Assembly: GCA_009760855.2 (NCBI GenBank)
Contig: WPIO01000086.1
Location: 1-64,000 of the forward strand
DNA from: Cristatella mucedo
Taxonomy: Eukaryota > Bryozoa > Phylactolaemata > Cristatellidae
Reading direction: 5' to 3'
Length of the DNA: 64,000 nt
A program made the translations under genes and the position numbers. Each line of letters opens with the position of its first letter. The first letter of the stretch is position 1. Positions 43,906 through 54,849 of the stretch are shown piece after piece. A model generated the notes under the pieces. It was not told the origin of the DNA and searched no databases. It worked only from the letters and a program-made list of their open reading frames with translations.

Positions 43906-45318
43906 CCTGCATAGGAATGCAGACATAGGTCGAGTGTCTCCACTTTTTTCCTTGATCTTACGGCAGATTTGAATAGTATCGATCACAAAGTTCTTCCAGA
44001 GCGCCTTTAATCTCACCTGGGCATCAGTGGCACTGCTCTACAATGATTCAGGTCCTGTTTCATTGGGAGACTCCAGAGCATAGCCGATAATGGACAAAGA
44101 TCATTTGAGGCACCACTATGATACCATCATATGAGGGCCCTCAAGGCTCGAGGCTACGATGGTCCTTTTTACGGATTATGCTCTCCCACTTGCTGATGTG
44201 ATTGCCAAGCACAAACTAGGCTTTCACTTCTACGAGGATGACACTCAGTTGTATCTTCGCTTTGATCCCTACCAGCCTTCAAGCAACTTCCATTCTCCCA
44301 ACTCACTTGCTGCATGTATTTATGACGTTCTCACATGGACGGCAGCCCACTTTCTAAAAATATATGATGACAAAACTAACTTACTTGTGGTTGGCAAACC
44401 CAGTGGGATTCAGAAATTGTAAAGGCTTACGTTTAAATGGGCTCTGCTATAATATCTCCCGTAGAATTAGTTCAAAACTAGGCGTCATGTTCCAAAGTGA
44501 CCTCTGGTTAGACGACCACATCATCTCCACGGTCAAGTCGACCTAATTTCAGGTGTATAGTATTGCTAGAATTCGGGTTTGTTTAGATAGGGATACCACG
44601 CCCAAGTTGATCTGTGCATTTCCGGCATCCCATCTTGACTACTGTATCTCACTGCTTACTAGCCCACTGGCATGTGTAATCAGGCGATTACAGATAGTGC
44701 AAAAATCGGCAGTTACGATTTTCTGTCGTGAGCTTCTCAGTTGCCGTATCAGTCCACATCTGAATGCCCTGCACTGGCTACCAGTCAAGCAACGGATCGA
44801 TTCCAAAGTTTTTTCGCTCACTTTCAGGTCACTTCATACTTTCGCTCCATCCTATCAGTCAGCTCTACTCCCCCACCAGGCCAAGTATCGTACCAACCGC
44901 TTTCCAGAATCCAGCAGATTATCAATACCTCGCACAAACCTCAAACCGTTTGGGAACCGTGCATTTCGTTCGTACGGTCCTAAAGCCTGAAACTCCCTCC
45001 CGACTTGCGTCATAACATCACCTGACGTGACCACGTTTATAAAGAACTTCAAGCACACCTATTTTGGGACAGCATTTAGTGGTCCCTGTAATTCGTCCTT
45101 CATGGCTCTATCTGTGCTCACACTGTCCATGCTGCCACAAATCACATTTGCATGCTTCTCCTGTGCTTGCCAACCCTAACCATGTTATTCAAGTTTATCC
45201 AGCATGATATTACTTACCATTCAATCGAGCTTCCCTTTGCAGGATATATGATGGGCCTTGATAGACAATGAGTTCTTTGAGGGCGCTTTATCAAGTGCAT
45301 TGTTATTATTATTCTTAT
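43906..45318 (+). mobile_element. LINE-A, RT to 3' tail
   Basis: 5'-truncated at 'aggaatgcagacataggtcg'. RT motifs: 'LDLTADLNSIDHKVLPERL', then 44,159-44,422 'YALPLADVIAKHKLGFHFYE' followed by 'DDTQLYLRFD' (YEDD in place of YADD). The C-terminal domain at 44,553-44,990 is open for 145 codons ('LHWLPVKQRIDSKVFSLTFR', 'FGNRAFRSYGPKA'). UTR and ATT tail follow. One of the better preserved copies, but with several frame breaks. Confidence 0.92.
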
Positions 45319-45339
45319 CATCACTGCAAGCTAGTTAGG

Positions 45340-45440
45340 CTTATAATGTGCCGTATACAACTTACCTGCGTAAATCCACTTAGTCTTTGTAGCTTAGTAT
45401 AATTAGAGACAGTGAGACATACATTACATAACAGGTCATG
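45340..45440 (+). mobile_element. LINE-B 3' tail
   Basis: 'cacttagtctttgtagctta' followed by 'acatacattacataacagg', the plus-strand version of the LINE-B end with a short degenerate TTACA tail. Confidence 0.65.
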
Positions 45441-45444
45441 TGCA

Positions 45445-46380
45445 TAAATATTACAGGCTGAGTTAAAATTTAATCTGAGTGAATTTTCACGTTTCGATTA
45501 CCCAATACAGCCTCTTTTTCTTACAAGAAAAAATTCTTCTGTGAATTCCATCAACATAGTGTACATTTCACGAAGGCACGCTGGGTATGTATCTATATTA
45601 ACTCTTTTAAAGAAGTTATTCAGCTTTTGCGATCATTGGTTTCATAAAACAAAGTAAAGCACTCTAGACATTGGATTTAATTTTAATGTTGCAGTATTTT
45701 CCATTAAAAAAGCATAATCGGAGACTTAAAGAAATAATACGTTAGAAAATAATTTATCGTTATCACTAATTCTTATAGGTTACATGGTCTAAGTGTACGT
45801 TATATAGAAACATATTTACAAAACAAATCAATTTTAGTAACTTATCTGATACCTTTAGTTATGAAATTCGGAGCTTAAGACGTCAAAAAAGCTTTTTGAA
45901 GTGAACGCTAAATCGTCATTAACCAAGAAAGATCGATTTTCTATTACAATTGTAATAAAGTCTGAGAAATTGGAGATGACGGTAGATTTCGGTTTGAACG
46001 ATGCTAGGTAGGATACTAGCAGCCGGCAAATATGACTCGGCCGCCAGCATTAGGAATGGTGACCCGGCCACAGGCAGTAACAGTTTAGATGTCCGTAGGC
46101 ATGTAATTTCTTATGGGCTAAGGTAAACAAACCGAAACGATTGCATTATTTGATTGAAGCAGGCCTTAGCTGTAGCAGCATTCGTGTAATAAAACTTCGA
46201 GAACATTGAGTTGTTTAAGAGAATCGAACAGTGGACAAGAAACGATAGCAGTGCTTGGTTTCTGGAGGCGAGAATGTGTATGTGCATTTGTTCCTAGGCA
46301 GTATGCATACAGTAGCTCGATAAGATCTCCAAACAGCATCCCCAAAGAGTAGAGCAAAGTATTCTAGACAAATCATACTC
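45445..46380. other. No recognisable gene
   Basis: AT-rich. The minus frame 46,166-46,357 (63 codons) shows no family motif. Confidence 0.45.
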
Positions 46381-46384
46381 CGGT

Positions 46385-46610
46385 CAAGAGCTCCGAGTAG
46401 CGTTTTACTTTGAAGCTTCCTAGACTGCTCTTCTGCCTCTGTTATGCTTTCTACTTTTCTTCTCCTGGGTGAGAGGAATTCAGCTGGCTACCGAATGCAT
46501 ACAGAAAGCCATTTCGGCTGTGTTGGCTATACATATCTCCCCTGTACATAACCCATATAGTCTTTGTAGCTTTGTGAGGTAAGATACCTTTTACATTAGG
46601 TTAATCGTCG
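46385..46610 (+). mobile_element. LINE-B 3' end
   Basis: 'cttctgcctctgttatgctt', 'cagctggctaccgaatgcat' and 'tagtctttgtagctttgtga', the LINE-B 3' end in plus orientation, finishing near 'ccttttacattaggt'. Confidence 0.75.
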
Positions 46611-46816
46611 CTGTTCTTGCAGATATAATTCGCCATCCTCTAGTTTCTGATCACTTTAAATGCTGAACTAAGTTTGTCAGTCGCGTCTGCAGATTATGAA
46701 GGTTTAAACGGCAAATAAAGCGGAATAACGTCAGCATAGAAGTGATAACCACATGCACGTAACCAGTGAAAAGTTGGATAGAGGAGGATAGACCAATAAA
46801 AAAATTCAGATTGAAC

Positions 46817-47650
46817 TCAATCAGAATAGGACAATTTGAACTTTGACAGTGCCTCAGCTTCCAAACCGATCGTTGTTATCCATTCTTCAAGTAGAATATC
46901 GAACTCAATAACGTTGTCTGTAGCTGATGGATCGGGCGGGGCTAGGGCAATACAATTCCCGTAATCGTTCAGCATAACATGTCGCTTGCTACATGGATGA
47001 CAGCAGCTGAGTGGATTTGTATCGTTTGAATAACTACAAAATTTGTCTGACCCTTCATAATTGCTGAGAAGTGCTAGGTATTTCGGGCCGAAAATAGTTT
47101 CGTAAATTCTTGATACAAACATATACAGGGAAACTGAGCGAAAATAACTGGAACCTCCAAATTCAATCCTCCATTTCAAGTATAGGTCAAACGAAGGAAA
47201 ATCCCGTTTTCCAAAAATTCATGATAAACAATAAATAGCTCGACTAAGTTTTCAACCAGCGAAAATAACTCAGGGAATCATGTAATCATTAGAACATAAG
47301 TGATATCCAGGGCTCTAAGCAGATTCACGACACATGCAAGTCATCAGATACACCACTTTATTGCTGATCAGCCTTTACAAATCTGTGGCCAACTACTAAA
47401 TACCATCGGAAAAGCACAGCAAACTTGTTGATGAGACAGTAGTTACTATTTGAGTTTCCCTAGGGTAATTTCCCAAAAAAAATAGCTACTCGAGTGAGAT
47501 TACATAGATTGTCGCTCGAGATATATCTGAACGAATAATAGCTTGCCTGGCTAGGCAATATATTGTCTAAGCCCCACTCACTTTTAAAATAACACCAGAA
47601 ATTGCCGTCAGTATTAAAGGTAAGGGGATGAAAGTACTGAAGAATCATGC
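46817..47650 (-). CDS. Candidate two-exon gene end, Cys-rich extracellular-type protein
   Basis: Exon at 47,582-47,650 follows a 'gtgtgctggtgtag' acceptor and ends at a GTGAGT donor. It is 69 bases, phase 1 in and out, with 'FNTDGNFWCYFK'. The exon at 46,817-47,133 follows 'ttattttcgctcag', enters in phase 1 and runs 104 codons to TGA. It contains 'RIYETIFGPKYLALLSNYEG', a cysteine cluster in 'SCCHPCSKRHV' with further Cys before and after, an N-x-T site ('SNDTNP'), and an acidic C-terminus ('FDILLEEWITTIGLEAEAL'). The phases join without a stop. Both are phase-1 exons, typical of secreted modular proteins. No family recognised and no start found. They would also fit in phase after the Kunitz exon at 51,782, though the intron would be long. 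Confidence 0.4.
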
Positions 47651-48119
47651 CTACACCAGCACACACACAAACAGAAGATGAGACCAGCAGAAGTCACGGT
47701 TTATTGTGCCCCTTGTCAATAACGTGCACTGAACCATGAACAGCTCATGAATACAACAAAAAACCAACAATAATAACAACGGCCATTTGTAATTCGCCAC
47801 CTCTACATAAGCTTTTGTTAATCAAAGTGCTATACAGTTTCCTGCAAGAATATCAGAGCCCGAGTGAGAGTGACATTTATTGAATAGTTGTAAGTTCACG
47901 GCAAGCAGGTGTCATGCTTTGACCTGGTATGCTTAAGCTAACGTAAAGAGCCTCTCAGCAGCAGATTAGTAAGGCTAAAAACATGCACCCAATCGAGCAC
48001 CTGTAATCACTCAGAGTTTACGGGAACAAATAGTAGACGTGTGGTCACTAGGAGGAAAGAGAAAGCTGGACTGAACGGATGCATGTTGCTCAGAGACCTA
48101 AAGAATGCAAAATCACTGC

Positions 48120-48345
48120 AGGTAGTAGCCGTATTGAGAAGCCATAGCCCGACTTAGAGAGTATACCTGCTGAAAACTCCCTCATTAATGTTTATCAATT
48201 GACTTCGAAGGAAGGTAAGAAGACCAGAAGCTGACGGACGGATGTCATGTAAGCATGCTGGAGCAGCAAGGAGGTCGGATAGATGGGCTGGTGCAATCGA
48301 GTCATTGGCACGGGTGATGAAGACTAGAAATCTTGACATTGATTC
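48120..48345 (-). mobile_element. LINE-C fragment (C-terminal domain)
   Basis: Frame 48,154-48,339 reads 'SIAPAHLSDLLAAPACLHDI' followed by 'LLTFLRSQL'. This is the layout of the C-terminal region in CR1/L2-like LINEs ('APxYLxDLL...'), but distinct in wording from LINE-A and LINE-B. It is flanked by unassigned DNA, and no tail was identified. Confidence 0.55.
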
Positions 48346-48394
48346 GAGGCTTGTGAGGGATGTAGTAAATCCTACTTATACAATTAATAATGAT

Positions 48395-49070
48395 GATACT
48401 ATTACACATGATAAAGTGCCCCCAGAGGACTCAATCTCTTTCTAGGCGCTTTACGATTGCTGCAAAAGAAGCACGACTCAATGGTTAGTTGTAGCTTACT
48501 CAACAAAAATAACATTTTTAGGGAGACATGCAAAGTTTTAGCATGCAAGGATGGTGAGTGGTATGATGCACAGAATCAGAAAGCACAAGCTCATATAGGG
48601 CGAATCACAACGACCAAATAAAGCGGTTCCCAAATAGATGCGGTTATAGCTTCTTATCAAGTTTAGACAAATCAGCAGACGTCTTGACTTAGGCTTCTGG
48701 CAGAAAGCCTACTAAAGGCCAGATTTCCAACGGATTTGAGGTTTTTACGAGATAAAGGTCAACGATTAAATTTAGAAAAGCATGTCGTATGATGTTAAAA
48801 TTTGCAGAAGAGTAGATCTGATAGTTAGGCTGGAGCCAACGAATGAAGGGACCTAAAATTGAGTGACCAAACCATAAAGTCGATGGGCTGTTTGACTGGG
48901 GACAATGCAATCTGCCAGAAGTAATGTGATATTACAAAAGCTTTGCCCACGGCAGACAAAGCCTAGCAGCAGAGTTATGTGCCAGCTTTGGAGGGTGTAA
49001 GTTCGGAAGGTGGCAGCTAAGTCAGTAGGGAGAGACCTGAGGAGCTGCTGATGAATGCAAGAGCAGCTTA
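48395..49070 (-). mobile_element. LINE-A 3' end and C-terminal domain
   Basis: 'gtgcccccagaggactcaat' at 48,415 marks the tail. UTR and decayed C-terminal ORF follow (48,689-48,910: 'GHSILGPFIRWLQPNYQIYS' in a shifted frame) up to about 49,070. Confidence 0.8.
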
Positions 49071-49670
49071 CAATGAAATGCGAATTCCGGGCGCCCTCTA
49101 TAAAGTAAATTGCAATAAGCTAAACTTGATGTCACGTGGGCATGAAATATATTATTTAGTTATAATTAGACTTTATTAGATTTATTGTTAGATTTTATTG
49201 TTATTATTATTATTATTGTGCTTCTTCTGTTTCTCGGACTCTTTAGATGAGACGTTTTAATTATGCATTCTTCTAATGCCCATCAAGAACGAGAGCAGCC
49301 ACAGCCCTTCCACAAGTGCAGTCCAGACCCACAGGAGAGCGACAATTGCTCGCCCACGACCCTGGTAAACGAGGACAGGCAATGCTTGGGGTCTTAACAT
49401 GAAAATAACCTTAATCAATAATAATTATTGATAACGTAAATATTAGTAGAAACGCAATTAGCCTTGATCCCAGCGATCACTCAAGCAATTCTTGCCTCTT
49501 CCCTTTAGAACGTTCTAATCATCGGACTGACAGCAATGAGTTTCGCATAATAGGGTAATGAGAGTTTGGAAACTTCTCCGACCAAAAAAAGTTTAAAAAA
49601 TTGATCCAATATCTCGATCTCGCTTAGTCAAATGATATTCACAATGGATTGCTGGGAGGTCAACAGAGAC

Positions 49671-49800
49671 TTAAAAATTTTGATATTCTTGATAGTTTGA
49701 TGTTTGACGAAGGGTTTGACCAGGGCTGTTTGACCAAGTTTGCCAGCAAGCTTTGCCTTTCAGATAGCAAAGATAGCCGTGCCTATTACCACTGGCAAGA
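49671..49800 (-). CDS. Candidate terminal exon
   Basis: Strong acceptor ('tttctttccttagctattttgttcag') followed in phase 2 by 42 codons: 'LASGNRHGYLCYLKGKACWQ', then a Gln/Thr/Ser-rich end and TAA. If unspliced, the upstream sequence would add a hydrophobic stretch ('IFLSLAILFSLASG') resembling a signal peptide, so an alternative reading is a secreted peptide with its leader encoded here. No family recognised. Confidence 0.27.
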
Positions 49801-49804
49801 CTGA

Positions 49805-50670
49805 ACAAAATAGCTAAGGAAAGAAAAATCCACCGATACACAGGTAAAGCTGAGTGGAGCAGATTAGTCAGTGGCAGTCTCAGTATTTCGTCTATATTCA
49901 AAATTCTTGTATAATGTCAACTGAATTGCGAAGGTAAACTTATCCGGTTATTTGTCGAACTCCAGTTTTTTTTTAACTAATGCTTGCAACCCTGAGTGTT
50001 CTAGATTCTTAAATTTAGATTACTAGCAATATTTAACTTAGTTTACAGGAAACCTAATAGATAAATATTTCATCCGTTCAGGCGTCCATTGAAATTCGAC
50101 TTTTTCTATCCCACTGTGAAACCATTGTTTCGAAACTACACCGAGTGTCAATCAAGTCTCATACCTAATGAACAAGGTTTCGTATTTATTCTACTTTGCT
50201 AATTATATGTAACCATATTTAGCAGCTTGTGACGCATTCTTGATCTCATGAATAAATTGAGATGAACGTTTCTTCGCGAAATAAAACAGTGGCTCTCGAT
50301 GCTCGATCTTTTATTTCGTTGATATTCACCAGTCGTATAACAGTCAATGTGGCAAAAGTTTGCATTATATTGCATAATCTTTTTTTTTAACCTTGCTGGC
50401 ATTCTGCAACGAAAAAAATGAGATAGGTCATTCTTTCAAATGGAAATTCTTTATACGTAAGCAAAAAAAATTGAAAGTTAATCTTTAGAATGTGACACAG
50501 GGTAAATTGGCTTTAAAGTTCATGGCATAATTAGAAAAAAACAGTGCCCAAGTCAGCACTCTCACAACGAAGACGTGAAAAGGTTTCATAATTACTTATG
50601 GTATTTCTCTTGGCCAGCTGATTCCGAACATATCTCATTTTTAGTATGACATAAACTACGCAAACAACTA
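49805..50670. other. No firm gene
   Basis: A minus frame at 50,199-50,402 follows an acceptor-like 'ttttttcgttgcag' and contains 'NFCHIDCYTTGEYQRNKR'. It could be another small Cys-containing exon, but there is no supporting donor or partner. The rest is AT-rich. Confidence 0.35.
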
Positions 50671-50676
50671 ACCTCG

Positions 50677-50682
50677 TTTATT
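50677..50682 (-). promoter_or_regulatory. Polyadenylation hexamer AATAAA
   Basis: Minus-strand AATAAA about 30 bases downstream of the stop codon of the exon at 50,711-50,843. Position is appropriate for a short 3' UTR, but the hexamer is common in AT-rich DNA. Confidence 0.35.
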
Positions 50683-50710
50683 TAAACTTGCTTTTTTAAA
50701 TTGTTCGTGC

Positions 50711-50843
50711 TCAATACGAAATAATTCTAAGCATTGATTCCAAGTAGGCACCGTATTCGTACTTCGGATACAATTTTCCTGACTTGACTTGTGGCATATA
50801 ATCCTGAGCTACTTTAAGGCCATTTAGATTGTGTCTGTTTAGT
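50711..50843 (-). CDS. Candidate 3'-terminal exon with poly(A) signal
   Basis: After 'tattattggctcag' (acceptor) the minus strand is open in phase 2 for 43 codons: 'LNRHNLNGLKVAQDYMPQVK', 'KLYPKYEYGAYLESMLRI', then TGA. An AATAAA hexamer lies ~30 bases after the stop (plus 50,677-50,682). Tyr/Lys/Leu-rich; no family recognised. The AAT/ATT-rich tail of the LINE-A at 50,865 supplies the sequence just upstream of the acceptor, so that insertion sits in the last intron. Its phase does not fit directly after the Kunitz exon (phase 1), so an intermediate exon or a separate gene is required. Confidence 0.4.
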
Positions 50844-50864
50844 CTGAGCCAATAATATTGATAA

Positions 50865-51480
50865 TTATTATTTTTATAATAATTATACACTAGATAAAGC
50901 GTCCTTTGAGATCTCAGCTTATTTCTATGCCTTTCCATTAGCTACAACGGGAAACGCGATTGAATGTTGAGTAATGTCGTGCTTGATGAATAACATGACT
51001 GAAGTTGTCATGGGCGACATGCATAGGGTCAGAATTAAATGGTGGTTTGTGGCAGCATGCACAATGTCAGTATGCAAAAGCACATACAGGATGAATCACA
51101 GGGACTCACTAAATGCAGTCCTTAATCGGTGTGTTTTAGTTTTTTTCTAATCATGGTCAAATAAGGGGATGTTGTGACCCAAGTCAGGAGTGAGTTCCAG
51201 GCTTTGGAAGCATACGAAGTAAATCTATGTCTACAAAGGATTTGAGGTTTGTGCGAGGTAATGGTTGACTGCTGAATTTTGAAAACCGGGTGGTGCGATG
51301 CTTGACCTGGTGAGGGAGTAGATCTGAGAGACAGGCCGGAGCCAAAGAATGAAGTGACAAAAGAACTGAGCAAAAAAACTGGGATCTTGGATCCATTGCT
51401 TGACTCGTAGCCAGTGCATGTCGGCGAGAACAGGTGTGATGTGCCCACTGTGAGGCTCACGGCAGACAAGTCCAGACTAT
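50865..51480 (-). mobile_element. LINE-A 3' end and C-terminal domain
   Basis: Tail at 50,865-50,900 ('aataattatacactagataa'), UTR, and three overlapping frames over 51,122-51,469 that together cover the C-terminal domain ('QASHHPVFKIQQSTITSHKP', 'SLHSLAPACLSDLLPHQVKH'). Frameshifted. It lies between the Kunitz exon and the 50.7 kb exon in the same orientation. Confidence 0.87.
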
Positions 51481-51686
51481 TAGGATGAAGGAAAACTTAC
51501 TTAGTTTTAATTTCTATACTTTCAGATAAAACATAGGAGAGTTACTGCATTTATATAAAAGAGGTGTAAGGGAAAAACCATCCCATCCCTAACTCGATAC
51601 GCAATCAAATTCTTTAGATACGCATATGAAAGTGAAACGGTCACTGATACAATATATTTAAAGGTTCTAAGAATATTTAAATACAC

Positions 51687-51740
51687 GATGCTGTAGCCAA
51701 GTGGTTAATATAGGCACTTCCAACTTAAAATTTCAATATA
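51687..51740 (+). mobile_element. Truncated tRNA-like sequence
   Basis: 'gctgtagccaagtggttaat' contains a good A box and the D-arm wording of a tRNA, followed by an anticodon-arm-like 'cttccaacttaaaatttca'. No B box or 3' half follows. Probably a relic of a SINE or a tRNA pseudogene. Confidence 0.4.
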
Positions 51741-51781
51741 TCTACGTATAGCTCTATACAATTAAGAAAAGTAGCACTTAC

Positions 51782-52391
51782 CTGTCTTGCAAGAAGCTAA
51801 GCATTCTTCCTTGGTGCTAAACTGATTTTGATTACCTAGGCATCCGCCATAGGCAAAGCTTTTGCAGCTACACGAATTACTGTCGTAGAAGAATTTCAAA
51901 AATAATCCGTTGCAAGGTCCTCTCTGGGCAGGCAATCTGCAAACTGGAAAAGGGAATTTCTATGGCATCAAAGTTGTTGCTGGTCATTCACTGCTGGAAG
52001 AAAAAAAGTCATCGCATTTGGCTTTTATGAAGTAAATAAGGTTGGCCTTTAAAGTTAATAAATTTAGAAAAGAACATTCCAGTCGCAAAAAATAATTATC
52101 ATCTCATAATTACTCCGTATATGACAGCTTGCGACAATATTTCGGCTATCTAGAATGTTGACATACCTGAGTTTGCCTGAGCCTCGACCTAAAAATAAAA
52201 ATTAGGAATATTTTCAGAACGTGGAAATATTTCAACCGCAAACATAGCAAGCAGCCTTATCCAGAAAACTCTTTGATAAAAGTTGTATGCATATCAAGGA
52301 TTGCTGCGACTAGCATATACTTGTAAGGCCGCGAATTACTTACAGAAAAGCACAAGACAAGAATAATTGCCAGTGCTGACTTCATTTTCAT
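51782..52391 (-). CDS. Secreted Kunitz/BPTI-domain protein (three exons visible)
   Basis: Exon 1 (52,344-52,391) encodes a 16-residue leader 'MKMKSALAIILVLCFS' and ends at GTAAGT. Exon 2 (52,167-52,188) is a 22-base microexon giving 'VEAQANS'. Exon 3 (51,782-51,943) is a phase 1-1 exon holding a complete Kunitz domain, with cysteines at residues 25, 34, 50, 58, 71 and 75 in the exact family spacing (8, 15, 7, 12, 3), plus 'GPC', 'FFYD', 'FAYGGC' and 'GNQNQF' hallmarks. Introns of ~155 and ~223 bases have GT-AG ends. The family includes serine protease inhibitors and channel-blocking toxins. Here the P1 residue is Asn35 rather than Lys/Arg, so trypsin inhibition is doubtful. An extra cysteine at 48 leaves an odd number. 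Exon 3 ends at a donor in phase 1, so at least one more exon exists. The first candidate (acceptor near 51,555) would add seven residues and a stop. Confidence 0.88.
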
Positions 52392-52789
52392 CGACCTGAA
52401 GCGAAGCTTGACTACTTACTATGCATGTACGTACAACAGTCTTACAATAAAAAAAGTTTTCCATTAGTTGTCCAAAAACGATTTGAGGTGATGTTGTCTC
52501 ACAAAGTAAAGAATTGTCGTTAGAATTAGAACCTACTATTTAACTAGAGTACTAAAGCTGAATAAATAATAAATAATTTTTACTAGAAAAACCACATTGA
52601 TCACCCGTTAGTGATTAAGATCACGTTGCTTTAATAAATCGCGATGCATAAGTTGAAGTGTGAAACTGCAATAGTTAGGCTGGAGTCGGCTGATTCGACG
52701 AGAAATAAGGGATTCTTGGAGCATACTGTCGAACATTGCTGCCGTGATATGTAAACATAGCAGGATTCCCTAAAACTGTACTACTTATC

Positions 52790-52875
52790 GTGATAGAAGC
52801 TCCTAGAGAGATTAAGTTCTCTGAGGGCACTTTTTCAAGTGAATTAATATTACTTTTATTATTATTATTACAGAT
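52790..52875 (+). mobile_element. LINE-A solo 3' tail
   Basis: 'gctcctagagagattaagtt' to 'agggcactttttcaagtgaa', then ATT repeats. No coding part. Confidence 0.75.
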
Positions 52876-52919
52876 CATTATTGGCATTTACGCGAAGTTA
52901 TGGTGAGGAGACTGCGACG

Positions 52920-53640
52920 AGCATTATAGCAATGTATCTCCATCAGTAACTCCACAAAGTCATAAAGACCATGTAGGTGTTAGGCAGGAGAATTTTGTAT
53001 AGCACACTCACAGCCTAAGCTGCTTTCGGTACGCATTCGGTAGCCAACAGACTTCGTCTCATGCAACGAAGAGAAAGTGGGAAGCATAGCAGAGTCAGGA
53101 GAGCAGTTGAGGTAGTGAGTAGCATAGAAGTAGCAGTTCAGGGCAGTTGAAAAAGATGTGCCAGAGTCGGCAGTTCGAGAGTAGTTGTCGTTGTGTAAGA
53201 ATTCTGGAAGCGAATTCCACAGTCTACGACCTGCAGAGCTAAAGCTTCTGTTGCCGACTGTCTTTAAGCGGAGGGACGGGACAGCTAATTTATTGTCCCC
53301 TCAGGACCTGAGGGTGCGAACAGGCTGAAACCGATGCAGCAGTTCAGCTAGGTACGAAGGAGCTAAGCCGTGGCCCGCCTTGTGGGTCAGCGTAAGAACT
53401 TTGCTCTGTATCCTTTGCTCAACCGGCAACCATCCTAGCTCTTCCAGCAGAGGTGACACGTGCTCAAGCCGCTGGGACTTGAAGACCAGCCTTGCAGCCA
53501 TATTTATAGTCAGCTGAAGTAACATTATAGCTTTCTTTGGCAGCCCAGCCAAAACGGAATTACAATAATCAAGCCGAGACCAAACTAAAGAGCTAGTTAC
53601 ATTTTTTACAAACCTAGAAGGATACAGCTTCTAATCTTGG
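52920..53640 (-). mobile_element. LINE-B, 3' end and C-terminal domain
   Basis: Best LINE-B copy. The frame 53,301-53,552 reads 'AARLVFKSQRLEHVSPLLEE', 'LGWLPVEQRIQSKVLTLTHK', 'GLAPSYLAELLHRFQPVRTL', the C-terminal domain of CR1/L2-like LINEs. The rest of the C-terminus (53,060-53,300) is in shifted frames. The 3' end near 52,930 lacks a clear TTACA tail. 5'-truncated at ~53,640. Confidence 0.9.
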
Positions 53641-53644
53641 ATAG

Positions 53645-54130
53645 GGATCGGATATGATGGCTAGCGGTAGACGCTTTATCGTTAGATCCATACATTTTTT
53701 ACTAGGTGAATGGCTAAAAATTAATTTCAGCTCTATTGTGGTACTGTGTAACTTCGTGAATATTATTGTTCCTGCAATAAAAACATTACCACTTTTACAG
53801 TAAATAATGCCAAGTTTCAGTCAAATTTATAAAAAAAACGTGCACTTTACTTAGATCGGAATCCGGAGACTAGCTACATGGTGTATTTTCAATATATAGT
53901 CTATTAATATGTACTAGTAAATTCATTCTCGCAGTGCAAGAGGAAAGCAGATAAATTGTGCACGAATGTTAATCTAGGTAACGATAGAAATATTACCTTC
54001 GCACCGAGCCTTTGTGGCTAAACATGTGTTGAGAATTTTAAATATGCCAACGGTTTTATGAAATCACTTCTCGAAGGTCTGATTAAAATTAAAATTAAAT
54101 AACATGTCAGCATTTTGGGGTTATGTCACT
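53645..54130. other. Unassigned, possible microexon at 53,997-54,017
   Basis: Mostly AT-rich. On the minus strand 'cacatgtttag' precedes 21 bases ('TKARCE'-like) and a GTAATA donor. In phase it could follow the exon at 54,134-54,202, but so short a match may be chance. Confidence 0.2.
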
Positions 54131-54133
54131 CAC

Positions 54134-54202
54134 TTTGTAAGCCCTTTTTTATTAGGTCTCTGATTGTTTCTAAATCAATGCCATAATGATTCTTACTGCA
54201 GT
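54134..54202 (-). CDS. Candidate internal exon, phase 1-1
   Basis: Excellent minus-strand splice sites: acceptor 'tcttttgcatttctgggcag' and donor GTGAGT. The 69 bases between are open and read 'DCSKNHYGIDLETIRDLIKK' followed by 'GLQ'. Symmetric phase 1 and a cysteine suit an extracellular module. Too short to assign a family. The gene's start would lie above 54.2 kb. Confidence 0.4.
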
Positions 54203-54526
54203 CTGCCCAGAAATGCAAAAGATAAATCACGAGAAACCAGCAAATGCTGTTGGGGTATCGCAAACATGTACTGCATTTTTTATGTCGATAAGTCGAATGA
54301 CATACCCACGTCTGTCGAGCTGATTTCTCGGCTGATGGAGCATTAGAGCTAGCACACACAGTTTACAAAGGTTTTGAGGTCGTTCTTCAGACGCAAAGCT
54401 TAAAGGCATAGTTCAATGGCGAACAATATCGAACTTGATTGAAAGTAGTTCCCAATCAGGTTGGCCAGAGCTAGGGGTTGTGAGGACCGAAAAATGAGTG
54501 ACAACAACTTCGCTTGTGTCGATAGG

Positions 54527-54815
54527 CTACTTGATCAAGTGAATGTAGTAGCTGTGTAATCCGTTTGTTACAATACGATTCACAGCACAATGCTTGTGGT
54601 TGCCAAATATTCCCAGGCTAACTTTGACGTTATGATCTGATATAAATAATGTAAACAAGAATAAATTGCATAATTTCACATTGTCTATAGGAAGATTTGA
54701 TAGTGCAATTGATTTAGTCTGGTGTAATTTTGGTAGGGCTTCAACGTGATTACCTGACATAGAGACGGATGCAAGATTTCTGGAATATCAATGACTGCCT
54801 AAGCGATTTGGCATA
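54527..54815 (-). pseudogene. LRR-like fragment
   Basis: Minus-strand text 'SMSGNHVEALPKLHQTKSIA' followed by 'LSNLPIDNVKLCNL' follows the leucine-rich-repeat pattern (x-x-N-x-[LV]-x-x-[LI]-P-x-L). The next stretch ('NHKHCAVNRIVTNGL') is less regular, and the frame is broken just upstream near 54,800. One or two repeats at most, so chance similarity is possible. Confidence 0.25.
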
Positions 54816-54849
54816 GTAAGATGTATCTCAAATATGTGACCGTTATGTT

